Assembly (NCBI GenBank): GCA_035544315.1
Contig: DATKGB010000212.1
Coordinates: 1-7,851 of the forward strand
Length of the DNA: 7,851 nt
DNA from: JALYSX01 sp035544315
GTDB taxonomy: Bacteria > Vulcanimicrobiota > Vulcanimicrobiia > Vulcanimicrobiales > Vulcanimicrobiaceae
Direction of reading: 5' to 3'
The notes beneath the pieces are model-generated. The model saw nothing but the letters and a program-made list of their open reading frames with translations, was not told the DNA's origin and searched no databases. Both the position numbers and the translations under genes were made by a program. This document shows, one piece after another, positions 1 through 6,776 of the stretch (position 1 is its first letter; each line of letters begins with the position of its first letter).

Positions 1-1355
1 ATATCGCGCGCTACGCGGCCATGCGGGTCGGTGACGCGGTAGAATCGCTGATCCGCTTTCCCTCGACCGCCAATCTGCCGGGGCCGACCGACCTGGTCGA
101 TCTGGTTACGTTTCGCCGCCAACTGATGCAAGAGTCCATGGGAGCGGGCATGTTCGGGGGCGGCATGGGTCGCCCGTCCGACGACCAAAAGCGCGAGTTG
201 TTCAAAGAGTTTCGGCTAGCCGAACGCAAGTCGACCATCGGCTTGCAAACGTGGTGGCTGAACCGCATGCTGCAAACGCCGGCGCCGCTGCAAGAGAAGA
301 TGGCCCTCTACTTTCACGGGCACTTCACGACGGCGGTGATTCAAAAGGGCGTCTCGCCCTCGATGGCGTTCGATCAGAACCAACTCTACCGCCAGTACGC
401 GCTGGGCAACTTGCGCGATCTGACGCGAGACGTCTCCAAAAATCCGGCCATGCTGCTGTATCTCGATAACGCCGGCAGCGTCGCCGCGCATCCCAACGAG
501 AACTACGCCCGCGAGTTGATGGAACTGTTCACGCTGGGCGTCGATCACTATTCCGAAAACGACGTGCGCGAAGCCGCCCGTGCTTGGACCGGCTGGACGG
601 TCGACCGGCGCACCGGCGAAGCGACCTTCGTTGGGGGCCGCCACGACGGCGGCAGCAAGACGTTCTTGGGGCGCACCGGCAACTGGGCCGGCGACGATAT
701 CGTCAACATCATCTTCGATCAACCGCAGTGCGCACGATTCTTTGCAACCAGCCTGCTGAATTTCTTCGTCTACAACAACCCCGAACCGGAGTTGATCGAT
801 GCGGTCGCCGCTTCGTTGCGCAAGAACGACTACGAAATCGGACCGGTACTCTCGATGCTGCTGCGCAGCAACGTGTTTTTCAGCGATCGCGCATACCGCG
901 GCCTGATTAAGAGCCCGGCCGAATACGTGGTCGGAACGTATAAGGCGTTGGGGATCGCTCCGATCGACACGACCGGATTGCGTGCGATGGCCGCGATGGG
1001 ACAAGTGCTGTTCTATCCGCCCAACGTCGCGGGCTGGCCGCCGGGTGAAAACTGGATGACTAGCCAGATGCTGATCGCGCGCCAGAACTTCGTGGCCGCG
1101 CTGGTGAACGAGCCGGTCGTCGGACAGATGTCCTGGGTCGCGTCGCTGCCGATCGACGCGCAGCAAGTCAGCCAGGAGTTGGTGGCGAAAATTCTCCAGG
1201 GCGATGCGTCCAAACAGTCGTTCGTTCAACTTTCGGACTATTTGGACGGGGCGAACACCTCGGCATTGGGCGAACTCTCGGTGGAGAATCGCGACGAACG
1301 CTTGCGCGGCGCAGCCTATCTCACGATGGCGATGCCGGCCTACCAACTGGATTAG
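1..1355 (+). CDS. DUF1800 family protein, 5'-truncated by window edge
   Basis: This is a member of the DUF1800 family (PF08811), whose biochemical function is not established. The reading frame is open to the left edge, and the first in-frame ATG at 21 falls inside the conserved N-terminal helical region, so the true start lies outside the window. Numbering from that ATG, family hallmarks are YFHGHF (97-102), NENYARELMELFTLG (159-173), AWTGW (188-192), PPNVAGWP (333-340) and a C-terminal segment ending in PAYQLD, like the usual 'SPEYQ' end. Residues 40-50 form a Gly/Met-rich linker at a place where the family varies. About 450 residues are visible, against roughly 450-600 for the family. The stop overlaps the ribosome binding site of the DUF1501 gene that follows, so the two are probably one operon. 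The signal peptide, if present, cannot be seen here. Family assignment is secure; role is unknown. Confidence 0.93.
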   Translation, partial: IARYAAMRVGDAVESLIRFPSTANLPGPTDLVDLVTFRRQLMQESMGAGMFGGGMGRPSDDQKRELFKEFRLAERKSTIGLQTWWLNRMLQTPAPLQEKMALYFHGHFTTAVIQKGVSPSMAFDQNQLYRQYALGNLRDLTRDVSKNPAMLLYLDNAGSVAAHPNENYARELMELFTLGVDHYSENDVREAARAWTGWTVDRRTGEATFVGGRHDGGSKTFLGRTGNWAGDDIVNIIFDQPQCARFFATSLLNFFVYNNPEPELIDAVAASLRKNDYEIGPVLSMLLRSNVFFSDRAYRGLIKSPAEYVVGTYKALGIAPIDTTGLRAMAAMGQVLFYPPNVAGWPPGENWMTSQMLIARQNFVAALVNEPVVGQMSWVASLPIDAQQVSQELVAKILQGDASKQSFVQLSDYLDGANTSALGELSVENRDERLRGAAYLTMAMPAYQLD

Positions 1356-1360
1356 GGGAA
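1354..1360 (+). promoter_or_regulatory. Ribosome binding site of the DUF1501 gene
   Basis: AGGGGAA lies 4 bases before the ATG at 1365. It begins inside the TAG stop codon of the upstream DUF1800 gene, so ribosomes ending there would be close to the next start, which suggests coupled expression. Confidence 0.6.
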
Positions 1361-1364
1361 CACG

Positions 1365-2585
1365 ATGAAACGCGGTAACTTTTTAGTCGGAGCGCTCAGC
1401 GGCATCACGGTCGTGGCCAGCGCCGATCACGTCTTCGCGCAGGCACTCGCCGCCGCGCCGCTGCCCGGCTTGCCCGGCGGCGATAACCGCACGCTGGTGC
1501 TGATCAACCTGCAAGGCGGCAACGACGGGCTGAACTGCATCGTCCCGCACGGCGACGCGCAGTACTATCGCCTGCGCCCGACCATCGGGATCCCGCAAAG
1601 CCAGGTTCTGACCATCGACAACACGATCGGTTTTAATCCCAACATGAAGTCGTTCAAGGCGATGTACGACAAGGGCATGATCGCCGTCGTCCAAGGCGTC
1701 GGCTATCCCGACCCCGATCACTCGCACTTCCGCTCGACGGAAATTTGGCAGACGGCGGCACCCGAGAAGTATCTGCATACGGGCTGGCTGGGTCGCTACC
1801 TCGATGAAGCCAATTTGCCCAAGAACAATCTGTTCAATGGCGTCGCGGTCTCGCAAGTGCTGCCCGAAGTGATGATGTCCAACGGCGTGGACGTGCCCGC
1901 GATCCCCAGCGAACGCGGCTACGGGTTAATCAGCGATCGCAATAGCGCTTCGCGCGCCACCTACAGCCAAGTCGTTCGCGATACCGGCGTACCGTTCCAA
2001 TCGCCGTATCTCTCGCACGTGCTGGAGATCGAAGATCATGCCCAGCGCGGTTCCGAAGAACTGCCCAAACTCACCGCCGGTTACAAGACCGCCGCCGCCT
2101 ATCCGGCGACGCCGTTAGGCCGCAGCCTGGCCTTGGCCGCGCAAATCGTCGGCAGTAAGATCGGCACGAAGGTCATCTACCTGCAGCACGGTTCGTTCGA
2201 CACGCACGTCAGTCAGCAAGCCACCCAAAACCGTTTGCTCGGCGAGTTCTCCGATGCGATGAAGGCGTTCTACGACGATCTGGCAGCCCACGGCAACGAT
2301 CGCAACGTGTTGACGATGACGTTCTCGGAGTTCGGGCGCCGCTTGGAAGAAAACGCCAGCCGCGGCACCGATCACGGCGAAGCCTCACCGCTGTTCTTAA
2401 TCGGCGGCGGCGTTAAGGGCGGCACCTACGGCACCTACCCCGATCTCGCTTCGAGCAGCAGCGGCAACCTGCCGTTCACGACCGACTTCCGCAGCGTCTA
2501 CGCCACCGTCCTAGAACGCTGGCTCAACCGCCCATCTGAAAAAATCCTGGCCGGCACCTACCCAACAATCCCCGCCTTAGCATAG
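1365..2585 (+). CDS. DUF1501 family exported protein
   Basis: This is a complete 406-residue member of the DUF1501 family (PF07394), which is distantly related to the alkaline phosphatase/sulfatase fold; no substrate is known. Residues 1-25 look like a signal peptide with a hydrophobic core (about 6-20) and a possible signal peptidase site after VFA (23-25). The start MKRGNFL resembles a Tat motif in which the second Arg is Gly. Family motifs are GGNDGLN (51-57), DHSHFRS (118-124), QHGSFDTH (274-281), SEFGRR (321-326), TDHGEAS (335-341) and FTTDFRSVY (371-379). The His/Asp-rich motifs could bind metal, by analogy with the alkaline phosphatase fold; that is inference. It follows the DUF1800 gene by 9 bases with a good ribosome binding site. 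Such DUF1800-DUF1501 pairs are common in several phyla, so the products probably work together in the envelope. The length is normal and no key motif is missing. Confidence 0.95.
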   Translation: MKRGNFLVGALSGITVVASADHVFAQALAAAPLPGLPGGDNRTLVLINLQGGNDGLNCIVPHGDAQYYRLRPTIGIPQSQVLTIDNTIGFNPNMKSFKAMYDKGMIAVVQGVGYPDPDHSHFRSTEIWQTAAPEKYLHTGWLGRYLDEANLPKNNLFNGVAVSQVLPEVMMSNGVDVPAIPSERGYGLISDRNSASRATYSQVVRDTGVPFQSPYLSHVLEIEDHAQRGSEELPKLTAGYKTAAAYPATPLGRSLALAAQIVGSKIGTKVIYLQHGSFDTHVSQQATQNRLLGEFSDAMKAFYDDLAAHGNDRNVLTMTFSEFGRRLEENASRGTDHGEASPLFLIGGGVKGGTYGTYPDLASSSSGNLPFTTDFRSVYATVLERWLNRPSEKILAGTYPTIPALA

Positions 2586-2596
2586 GGCGCAGAGCG

Positions 2597-2620
2597 GCGT
2601 ACGCGAAACGGTCAATCCGT
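2597..2620 (+). promoter_or_regulatory. Short palindromes ahead of the padR-like gene (possible operator, weak)
   Basis: The 58-base gap between the DUF1501 and PadR-like genes holds the 8-base palindrome GCGTACGC (2597-2604) and a small inverted repeat ACGG-TCAAT-CCGT (2608-2620). PadR regulators often repress their own operons, so an operator here is plausible. Neither element matches the usual PadR ATGT-n-ACAT operator, and I see no clear -10/-35 pair. Confidence 0.2.
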
Positions 2621-2633
2621 AGAGGGAGGACGC

Positions 2634-2638
2634 GAGGG
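2634..2638 (+). promoter_or_regulatory. Ribosome binding site of the padR-like gene
   Basis: GAGGG lies 5 bases before the ATG at 2644. A longer purine run, AGGGAGGA (2623-2630), lies 13 bases away and is less well placed. Both support translation starting near 2644. Confidence 0.55.
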
Positions 2639-2643
2639 TAGCG

Positions 2644-3024
2644 ATGTACGCAAAGGCGCCGGCAGCGCGAGCCGGTGCGGGCAAGGAAGGCGGATTACCG
2701 CCCAGAGGAACGCCAAAGAACTATCTGATGGCGTGGCTTTTGGTTATGCTCAAAGAGAACAACTTGCACGGCTACGAGATCATGAAGGCGCTCAAGCAGC
2801 AATTCGATGTGAACTCCGATCCCGGAACGATCTATCGCGCGTTGCGCCACCTCGAAGGCGAGGGTTTCATCTCGTCGTGGTGGGATCCTAAGGAGCAAGG
2901 CCCCGCGCGTAGGATCTATCAGATCACGGTTTCGGGCAACGGCGCGTTGGCCAAATGGGGCGTGGCGCTGGGCCTGTATCGCGCGAACCTCGACGCGTTC
3001 TTCCGCCTCTACAACCAAGAGTGA
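2644..3024 (+). CDS. PadR-family transcriptional regulator, PhaQ-like
   Basis: This is a 126-residue DNA-binding regulator of the PadR family (PF03551). After a basic, Ala/Gly-rich lead of about 23 residues comes the winged helix: PKNYLMAWLLVML (24-36), HGYEI (42-46), then DPGTIYRALRHLEGEGFI (59-76), the typical PadR recognition-helix region, and the wing GPARRIYQIT (86-95). The C-terminal helix (about 100-124) should mediate dimerisation. The layout PKN...LHGY...GTIYRALR...GPARRIY...LDAFFRLY closely resembles the Bacillus PHB-responsive repressor PhaQ. No phasin, PHB synthase or depolymerase gene is visible, so the ligand is unknown. It is followed by a hydrolase gene after only 10 bases, so it probably controls that operon and itself. 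The start at 2644 has a suitable ribosome binding site, although the first 20 residues are not conserved in the family. Confidence 0.9.
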   Translation: MYAKAPAARAGAGKEGGLPPRGTPKNYLMAWLLVMLKENNLHGYEIMKALKQQFDVNSDPGTIYRALRHLEGEGFISSWWDPKEQGPARRIYQITVSGNGALAKWGVALGLYRANLDAFFRLYNQE

Positions 3025-3034
3025 CCGCTCCGCG

Positions 3035-3829
3035 ATGACGTCGGTATTGTTCCTAGGGACCGGCGGCGCGCGCTTCGTCGTCGCGCGGCAACTGCGCGCG
3101 TCGGGCGGTATGTGGATGCGTTTTGGAGAGACCCAGATCGCCGTCGACCCGGGACCCGGCGCGCTGGTGCGCGCGCTCGCGCACGTTCCGCCGTGCAATC
3201 CGCGCGAGCTCGACGCGATCGTCCTGTCGCACAAACATCTGGATCATTCGTGCGACGTCAACGCGTTGATCGAAGCGATGACCTCGGGCGGCTTTCACAA
3301 ACGCGGCGCGATTCTCGCTCCCGGCGATGCCTTCGACGGCGATGCCGTCGTCTTGCCCTACGCGCAGCGATTCCCGGAACGACTCGAGCGATTGACCGAA
3401 CGATCGGGAGTCCATCGCATCGGTGAGGTCGAGCTGGCAACCTCGGTGCGCCACCTTCACGCCTGCGAGACGTATGGCATCCATTTCACCCACGAAGGGA
3501 CGACGGTTTCGTATCTTCCGTGCGGCCGCTACTTCGACGGCTTGGCAGAAGATTACGCGCGGCACAAACCCGACGTGCTGATCGTCAACGTCCTGCGGTA
3601 TGCCGACGGAATGGACGTCGATCATTTGACCTGGGAAGGCGCTTGCCGGATCGTCGAAGACGTGCGCCCGAAGGTCGCCGTTTTCCAACACTTCGGCACC
3701 AAGATGCTCGAACAAGATCCGCGCCGGTTGGCCCAAGAAGTCGAAGATCGCTTGGGCCTGCGAGCGATCGCCGCGCACGACGGCTATCTGCTCGACGTCG
3801 ATACCGAGGTCGCCGCGGTTGTCACTTGA
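3035..3829 (+). CDS. Metallo-beta-lactamase-fold hydrolase with Cys at metal motif 4
   Basis: This 264-residue cytoplasmic protein belongs to the metallo-beta-lactamase superfamily and resembles the RNase Z/PhnP-type single-domain members; the substrate is unknown. It starts directly with the first beta strand (MTSVLFLGTGGARF). Metal-binding motif 2 is intact as HKHLDH (66-71). The third-motif His is probably H142 in HLHACETYGI (140-149), and the last is H219 in FQHFG (217-221). At motif 4, where most members have Asp (as in 'YxxDTxYF'), this protein reads YLPCGRYF (160-167), which puts C163 there. Class B1 beta-lactamases also have Cys at that site. There is no signal peptide, so an antibiotic-resistance role is unlikely. 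The gene starts 10 bases after the PadR-like gene with only a weak AAGAG ahead, and the GNAT gene overlaps its end. Fold assignment is secure; function is open. Confidence 0.92.
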   Translation: MTSVLFLGTGGARFVVARQLRASGGMWMRFGETQIAVDPGPGALVRALAHVPPCNPRELDAIVLSHKHLDHSCDVNALIEAMTSGGFHKRGAILAPGDAFDGDAVVLPYAQRFPERLERLTERSGVHRIGEVELATSVRHLHACETYGIHFTHEGTTVSYLPCGRYFDGLAEDYARHKPDVLIVNVLRYADGMDVDHLTWEGACRIVEDVRPKVAVFQHFGTKMLEQDPRRLAQEVEDRLGLRAIAAHDGYLLDVDTEVAAVVT

Positions 3830-4244
3830 GATCCTGCGGGTGCAGCCCGCTGCGACGCTAGCGTTTTTTGCCGAGCATCAACGCGAAGCGCTCAAGACGT
3901 TCTATAACTTCTCGGTGATCTGGCACGAGCAGTCGCACGACGTCGTGGCCAAGGACGGCGAAACGATCGTCGCCGCCGCGCGTTTACGGATCGCCGCCTC
4001 GCTGGGACGCATCGAGCGCCTGATCGTCGCACCCGACCGCCGCCGTCAAGGCATCGCGCGGCTGCTGCTCGACGATCTCGCCGACCTCGCCAACTACTAC
4101 AACTGCCACAAGATGACGATCTTGGTCCCGCATCGCAGCGCCGCCCAAACTTTCTTCGAAGCCTGCGGCTATCGCGAAGAAGCCGTGCTCCCGCAGCACA
4201 CCTTTAAACTCGACATGGCCGCCATGCGCAAATTTCTGCTCTAG
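3819..4244 (+). CDS. GNAT-family N-acetyltransferase
   Basis: This is a 141-residue acyl-CoA-dependent acetyltransferase of the GNAT superfamily (PF00583 type). Motif A, RLIVAPDRRRQGIARLLL (67-84), holds the acetyl-CoA pyrophosphate loop RRQGIA (75-80). Motif B is the AAQTFFEACGY segment (108-118), followed by a final strand HTFKLDM (127-133). This Phe-Glu-x-x-Gly-Tyr pattern is typical of the fold. The acceptor cannot be told from sequence. The start chosen is TTG at 3819, which overlaps the hydrolase gene by 11 bases and has GAGG (3806-3809) 9 bases upstream. A GTG at 3840 is an alternative and would shorten the protein by 7 residues. It is the last gene of the plus-strand operon, and its stop lies in a hairpin. 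Confidence 0.9.
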   Translation: MSLEILRVQPAATLAFFAEHQREALKTFYNFSVIWHEQSHDVVAKDGETIVAAARLRIAASLGRIERLIVAPDRRRQGIARLLLDDLADLANYYNCHKMTILVPHRSAAQTFFEACGYREEAVLPQHTFKLDMAAMRKFLL

Positions 4245-4267
4245 CAGCGGTGTCACGACACTGCTAG
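4241..4267. terminator. Imperfect hairpin between convergent genes, possible two-way terminator
   Basis: The sequence forms an inverted repeat. CTAGCA (4241-4246) pairs with TGCTAG (4262-4267) and GTGTC (4250-4254) with GACAC (4257-4261), with a 3-base bulge (4247-4249) and a very small loop. The stop codons of the plus-strand GNAT gene (4242-4244) and the minus-strand secreted-protein gene (4264-4266) lie in the two arms. There is no T tract on either strand, so it is not a classical Rho-independent terminator. It could still slow polymerase or protect 3' ends. Confidence 0.4.
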
Positions 4268-5349
4268 AAGGGTGGTCTTTGACGGCGGCGAGTGCGCTGA
4301 CCGGCTGGGTGATAATTTTTCGAAGTGGCGCGCGATAGGAGCGCGCGCATCTCGGGAACGGCGGCCGTTATCGATGGGTGGTCGCGCAAAGCGCCGTCGT
4401 ACACGAGCATCGCGCCGTTCGCGGCGCTGGCCGTAACCGTGGGGCCGCCGCCGCCGACCGCGCCGCGCGCGTCGCCGCCCACGATCGAGACGTTGGAACG
4501 GCCGCCGAACTCGGTGTAGACGCGGCCGTTTGCGCCGTGCGCGGTCACTTGCGCGCCGCCCGCCCCGATACCCAGCGCGATGTTGCCGTACTGCGATTCA
4601 AAGCGTGCCAGACCCGGCTGGAACGAACCGTTGTCGTAAGCGATCGATCCGCGAACGCTGGTCAACTCGATCTGCTGCGACGTGCAGCCTTCAAAGAACA
4701 ACATTCCGGTTCCGGTGCGCGCGCGGATGCGATCGAACGAGGAAGCGTCGACGAGGATCGGACCCTTGACGACTTGCGCGAAGCCGGTGCCGCTGACGTC
4801 GCGCAACGCGATATCGCCATTGCGTACTGCGGCAAAGAAGGCGCCTTGATGGTACCCTTGCAGGTCGATGCCGCCGAATCCGACGCGCGCGAGCACCAGT
4901 GCGGTGCCCTGTGGAATGGTGATGATGGCCGCGCCGTCGCCGACGATGCGCACGCCTTCATGGGGGCCGGGCGAGAGTTGCGGTAAAACGAAGGTCTCGG
5001 GCGGCAGCGTTACCGGACCGTTGGGCGTCTGCGCGGTTTGCGCGAGGATGGTTTGCGAGGTCGGCAGATTGTTGGCGACCTGCCGGGCCGTTGCGTGAAA
5101 CCAATCGACGGGCCCCTGCGCGTCGATCTGCACTTGGTTGCGATTCCAGGTGCGCACGGTCAATTGACCGCCGCGCAGTTGCACCGCGATCACGGGAGAG
5201 TTGCCTGCGTCGATGAGAACCGGCGCGGCCGATGCCCTGCCGATGCTTGCGAGCGACAACCAGAGAAAGACGAGCGCGGCCGTGGCCGTTGCCGCCCGGG
5301 AAATCCTGTGCACGATTCTAGTGTACGCCCGAGCGAGCGGGCCGATCAT
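4264..5349 (-). CDS. Secreted beta-rich protein, DUF4097/adhesin-like
   Basis: This 361-residue protein has a basic N-terminus, a hydrophobic stretch (about 21-36) and a likely signal peptidase site after RASA (38-41), so it is probably exported. Residues 43-80 resemble the start of DUF4097-type proteins (VIAVQLRGGQLTVRTW). From about 130 to 320 it consists of short repeated strands with turns such as RNGDIAL, SVRGSIAYDNG and SQYGNIALG, typical of a right-handed beta-sheet stack as in bacterial surface proteins annotated as putative adhesins. There is one Cys (C222). The last 12 residues are very basic (RTRRRQRPP). The ATG overlaps the stop of the histidine kinase gene as ATGA, which fixes the start and indicates translational coupling. 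No catalytic motif is visible. It is probably a target or partner of the two-component system made from the same transcript; function unknown. Confidence 0.8.
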   Translation of the reverse strand: MIGPLARAYTRIVHRISRAATATAALVFLWLSLASIGRASAAPVLIDAGNSPVIAVQLRGGQLTVRTWNRNQVQIDAQGPVDWFHATARQVANNLPTSQTILAQTAQTPNGPVTLPPETFVLPQLSPGPHEGVRIVGDGAAIITIPQGTALVLARVGFGGIDLQGYHQGAFFAAVRNGDIALRDVSGTGFAQVVKGPILVDASSFDRIRARTGTGMLFFEGCTSQQIELTSVRGSIAYDNGSFQPGLARFESQYGNIALGIGAGGAQVTAHGANGRVYTEFGGRSNVSIVGGDARGAVGGGGPTVTASAANGAMLVYDGALRDHPSITAAVPEMRALLSRATSKNYHPAGQRTRRRQRPPF

Positions 5350-6776
5350 GAAGATCGCGTGAGCGGCGCATCAAATCGCGTAAAGACGGCGCGAAAGAGC
5401 GCTCCGCCGCTGGGGGCGGACTGAGCGGTAACTTGTCCGTCGTGGACGCGCGCGATCGAGCGCACGATCGCCAAACCCAGGCCGGTGCCCGGCACGGTCC
5501 GCGAGCGCGATTTGTCGGCCCGATAGAAGCGGTCGAAAATCGAGCCGATTTCGTCGTGGGGAATACCCGGCCCGGTATCGGCGACTTCGACCCACGCGCT
5601 GCGCTCGTCCGCGCCGACGCGCACGTCGACGCCCCCGGCGTCGGTAAACTTGATCGCATTGTCGACCAAGTTGGAAATCAATTGACGCAGCAGGTTTCGT
5701 TCGCCCATGACCGAGGGTTGGGCGGAGATCTCCAAGTGCAGCGCGAGACCTTTCTCGGCGGCGCGTTGCGACGATCCGCGCACGGCTTCGGTCGCGACCT
5801 CGGCCAGCGAGAGCGGCTCCTTGGGAATCGCATCGCCGCGATCGGCTTTTGCCAACGTCAACATCCCGCCGACCATCGCCGCTAGCGTTCCGCTTTCCGC
5901 TACGATCGTTTCGAGCGATTCGCGACGGATCGTTTCGTCCCGATCGCCCCAGCGCAGCAGCAACTGCGCGTTGGCGTTGATCGAGGTCAGGGGCGTGCGC
6001 AATTCGTGCGATGCGTCCGAGATAAACTGACGCTCGCGCGCGAAACTTTCTTCAAGCCGCTCGAGCAAATCGTCGAACGACGCTGCCAGTTGCCCGATCT
6101 CGTCGCGCCGACCGCTCCAACCCAAACGCCGATCCAAGCGGTCCGAGCCGATCTCGCGCATCCCGCGGGCGAGGCGGTTGATCGGCTCGACCATTTGCAT
6201 GGCCAGCAGAATCGAAAGGACGACGACCGCGGCGATCGCTCCGATGAGAATCAGCACGATCGCACGTTGCGTTTGGGCGAACGTGCGCTGCAACGCGTCG
6301 AGCGGCTCGCCGACGTGAACGACGACCTGCTGACCGTCGCCGATGGCGATCGAGCGATCCTCGACCAGAAACGGCTCGCCACCCAGCGTCAGCGTGCGAT
6401 ATCGCGCGGGCATCCCGAGTTTGACGTCGGGGTTGGGCGAAAACCGTGCGGAGGCGAAGTTGGTGCTCTTGCCGATGACCGCGCCGTTGGTGGCGTCGAT
6501 CTGGACGTAGGTTGTCGGCGACGACCAATGGGAGATGTTTTCGCTATTGATCAGGGCGTCGAGCGCGCTACCGGTCTGCGACCCGATCGCAAATGGGTTC
6601 CCCTGGGCTTGCGCGGCGCTGACGATTTCGGACATCGTGCGATCCACTCGCGCTTTGGCTTGATCGTAGAGGATGCCTTGGAGGGCCAAGACGATGACGA
6701 TCCCGATGGCGACGATAACCAGACCGAGCAACAGCGCGTATCCGGCGGCGATGCGCCAGCGCAACGAGACGATCAA
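5346..6776 (-). CDS. HAMP-domain sensor histidine kinase
   Basis: This is a 476-residue membrane-bound histidine kinase. Two membrane segments (about 11-33 and 172-193) flank an extracytoplasmic sensor region of about 138 residues with no recognised domain. Then come HAMP (about 195-247), the HisKA domain with FISDASHELRTP (251-262, phosphorylated His257), and the HATPase domain with N box NLVDNAIKF (369-377), G1 DTGPGIP (400-406), F box FDRFYR (414-419) and G2 GTGLGLAI (430-437). All catalytic boxes are intact. The start is TTG at 6776, which overlaps the stop of the response regulator gene as TTGA, with no good ribosome binding site, so translation is probably coupled. The next gene starts in its stop codon. 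It should phosphorylate the response regulator encoded just upstream; the signal is unknown. The kinase resembles the MprB/ArlS/CusS type. Confidence 0.96.
   Translation of the reverse strand: MIVSLRWRIAAGYALLLGLVIVAIGIVIVLALQGILYDQAKARVDRTMSEIVSAAQAQGNPFAIGSQTGSALDALINSENISHWSSPTTYVQIDATNGAVIGKSTNFASARFSPNPDVKLGMPARYRTLTLGGEPFLVEDRSIAIGDGQQVVVHVGEPLDALQRTFAQTQRAIVLILIGAIAAVVVLSILLAMQMVEPINRLARGMREIGSDRLDRRLGWSGRRDEIGQLAASFDDLLERLEESFARERQFISDASHELRTPLTSINANAQLLLRWGDRDETIRRESLETIVAESGTLAAMVGGMLTLAKADRGDAIPKEPLSLAEVATEAVRGSSQRAAEKGLALHLEISAQPSVMGERNLLRQLISNLVDNAIKFTDAGGVDVRVGADERSAWVEVADTGPGIPHDEIGSIFDRFYRADKSRSRTVPGTGLGLAIVRSIARVHDGQVTAQSAPSGGALFRAVFTRFDAPLTRSS

Noticed and set aside
216..1346. 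Long open frame (376 codons) on the minus strand opposite the DUF1800 gene
   Set aside because: It is antisense to a well-recognised family, its translation is Arg/Gln/Val-rich without motifs, and such shadows are expected in GC-rich genes.
2644..3024. Evidence for a PHB granule locus
   Set aside because: Only the regulator resembles a PHB protein; no phasin, synthase or depolymerase is present in the window.
3035..3829. Possible beta-lactam resistance gene
   Set aside because: The protein lacks a signal peptide, has HxHxDH rather than the B1 HxHxD-only pattern, and resembles RNase Z/PhnP-like hydrolases.
4378..4986. Open frame of 202 codons on the plus strand opposite the secreted-protein gene
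   Set aside because: The minus-strand frame has a signal peptide and a regular strand pattern and is coupled to the kinase gene; the plus frame has low-complexity Ala/Arg composition only.
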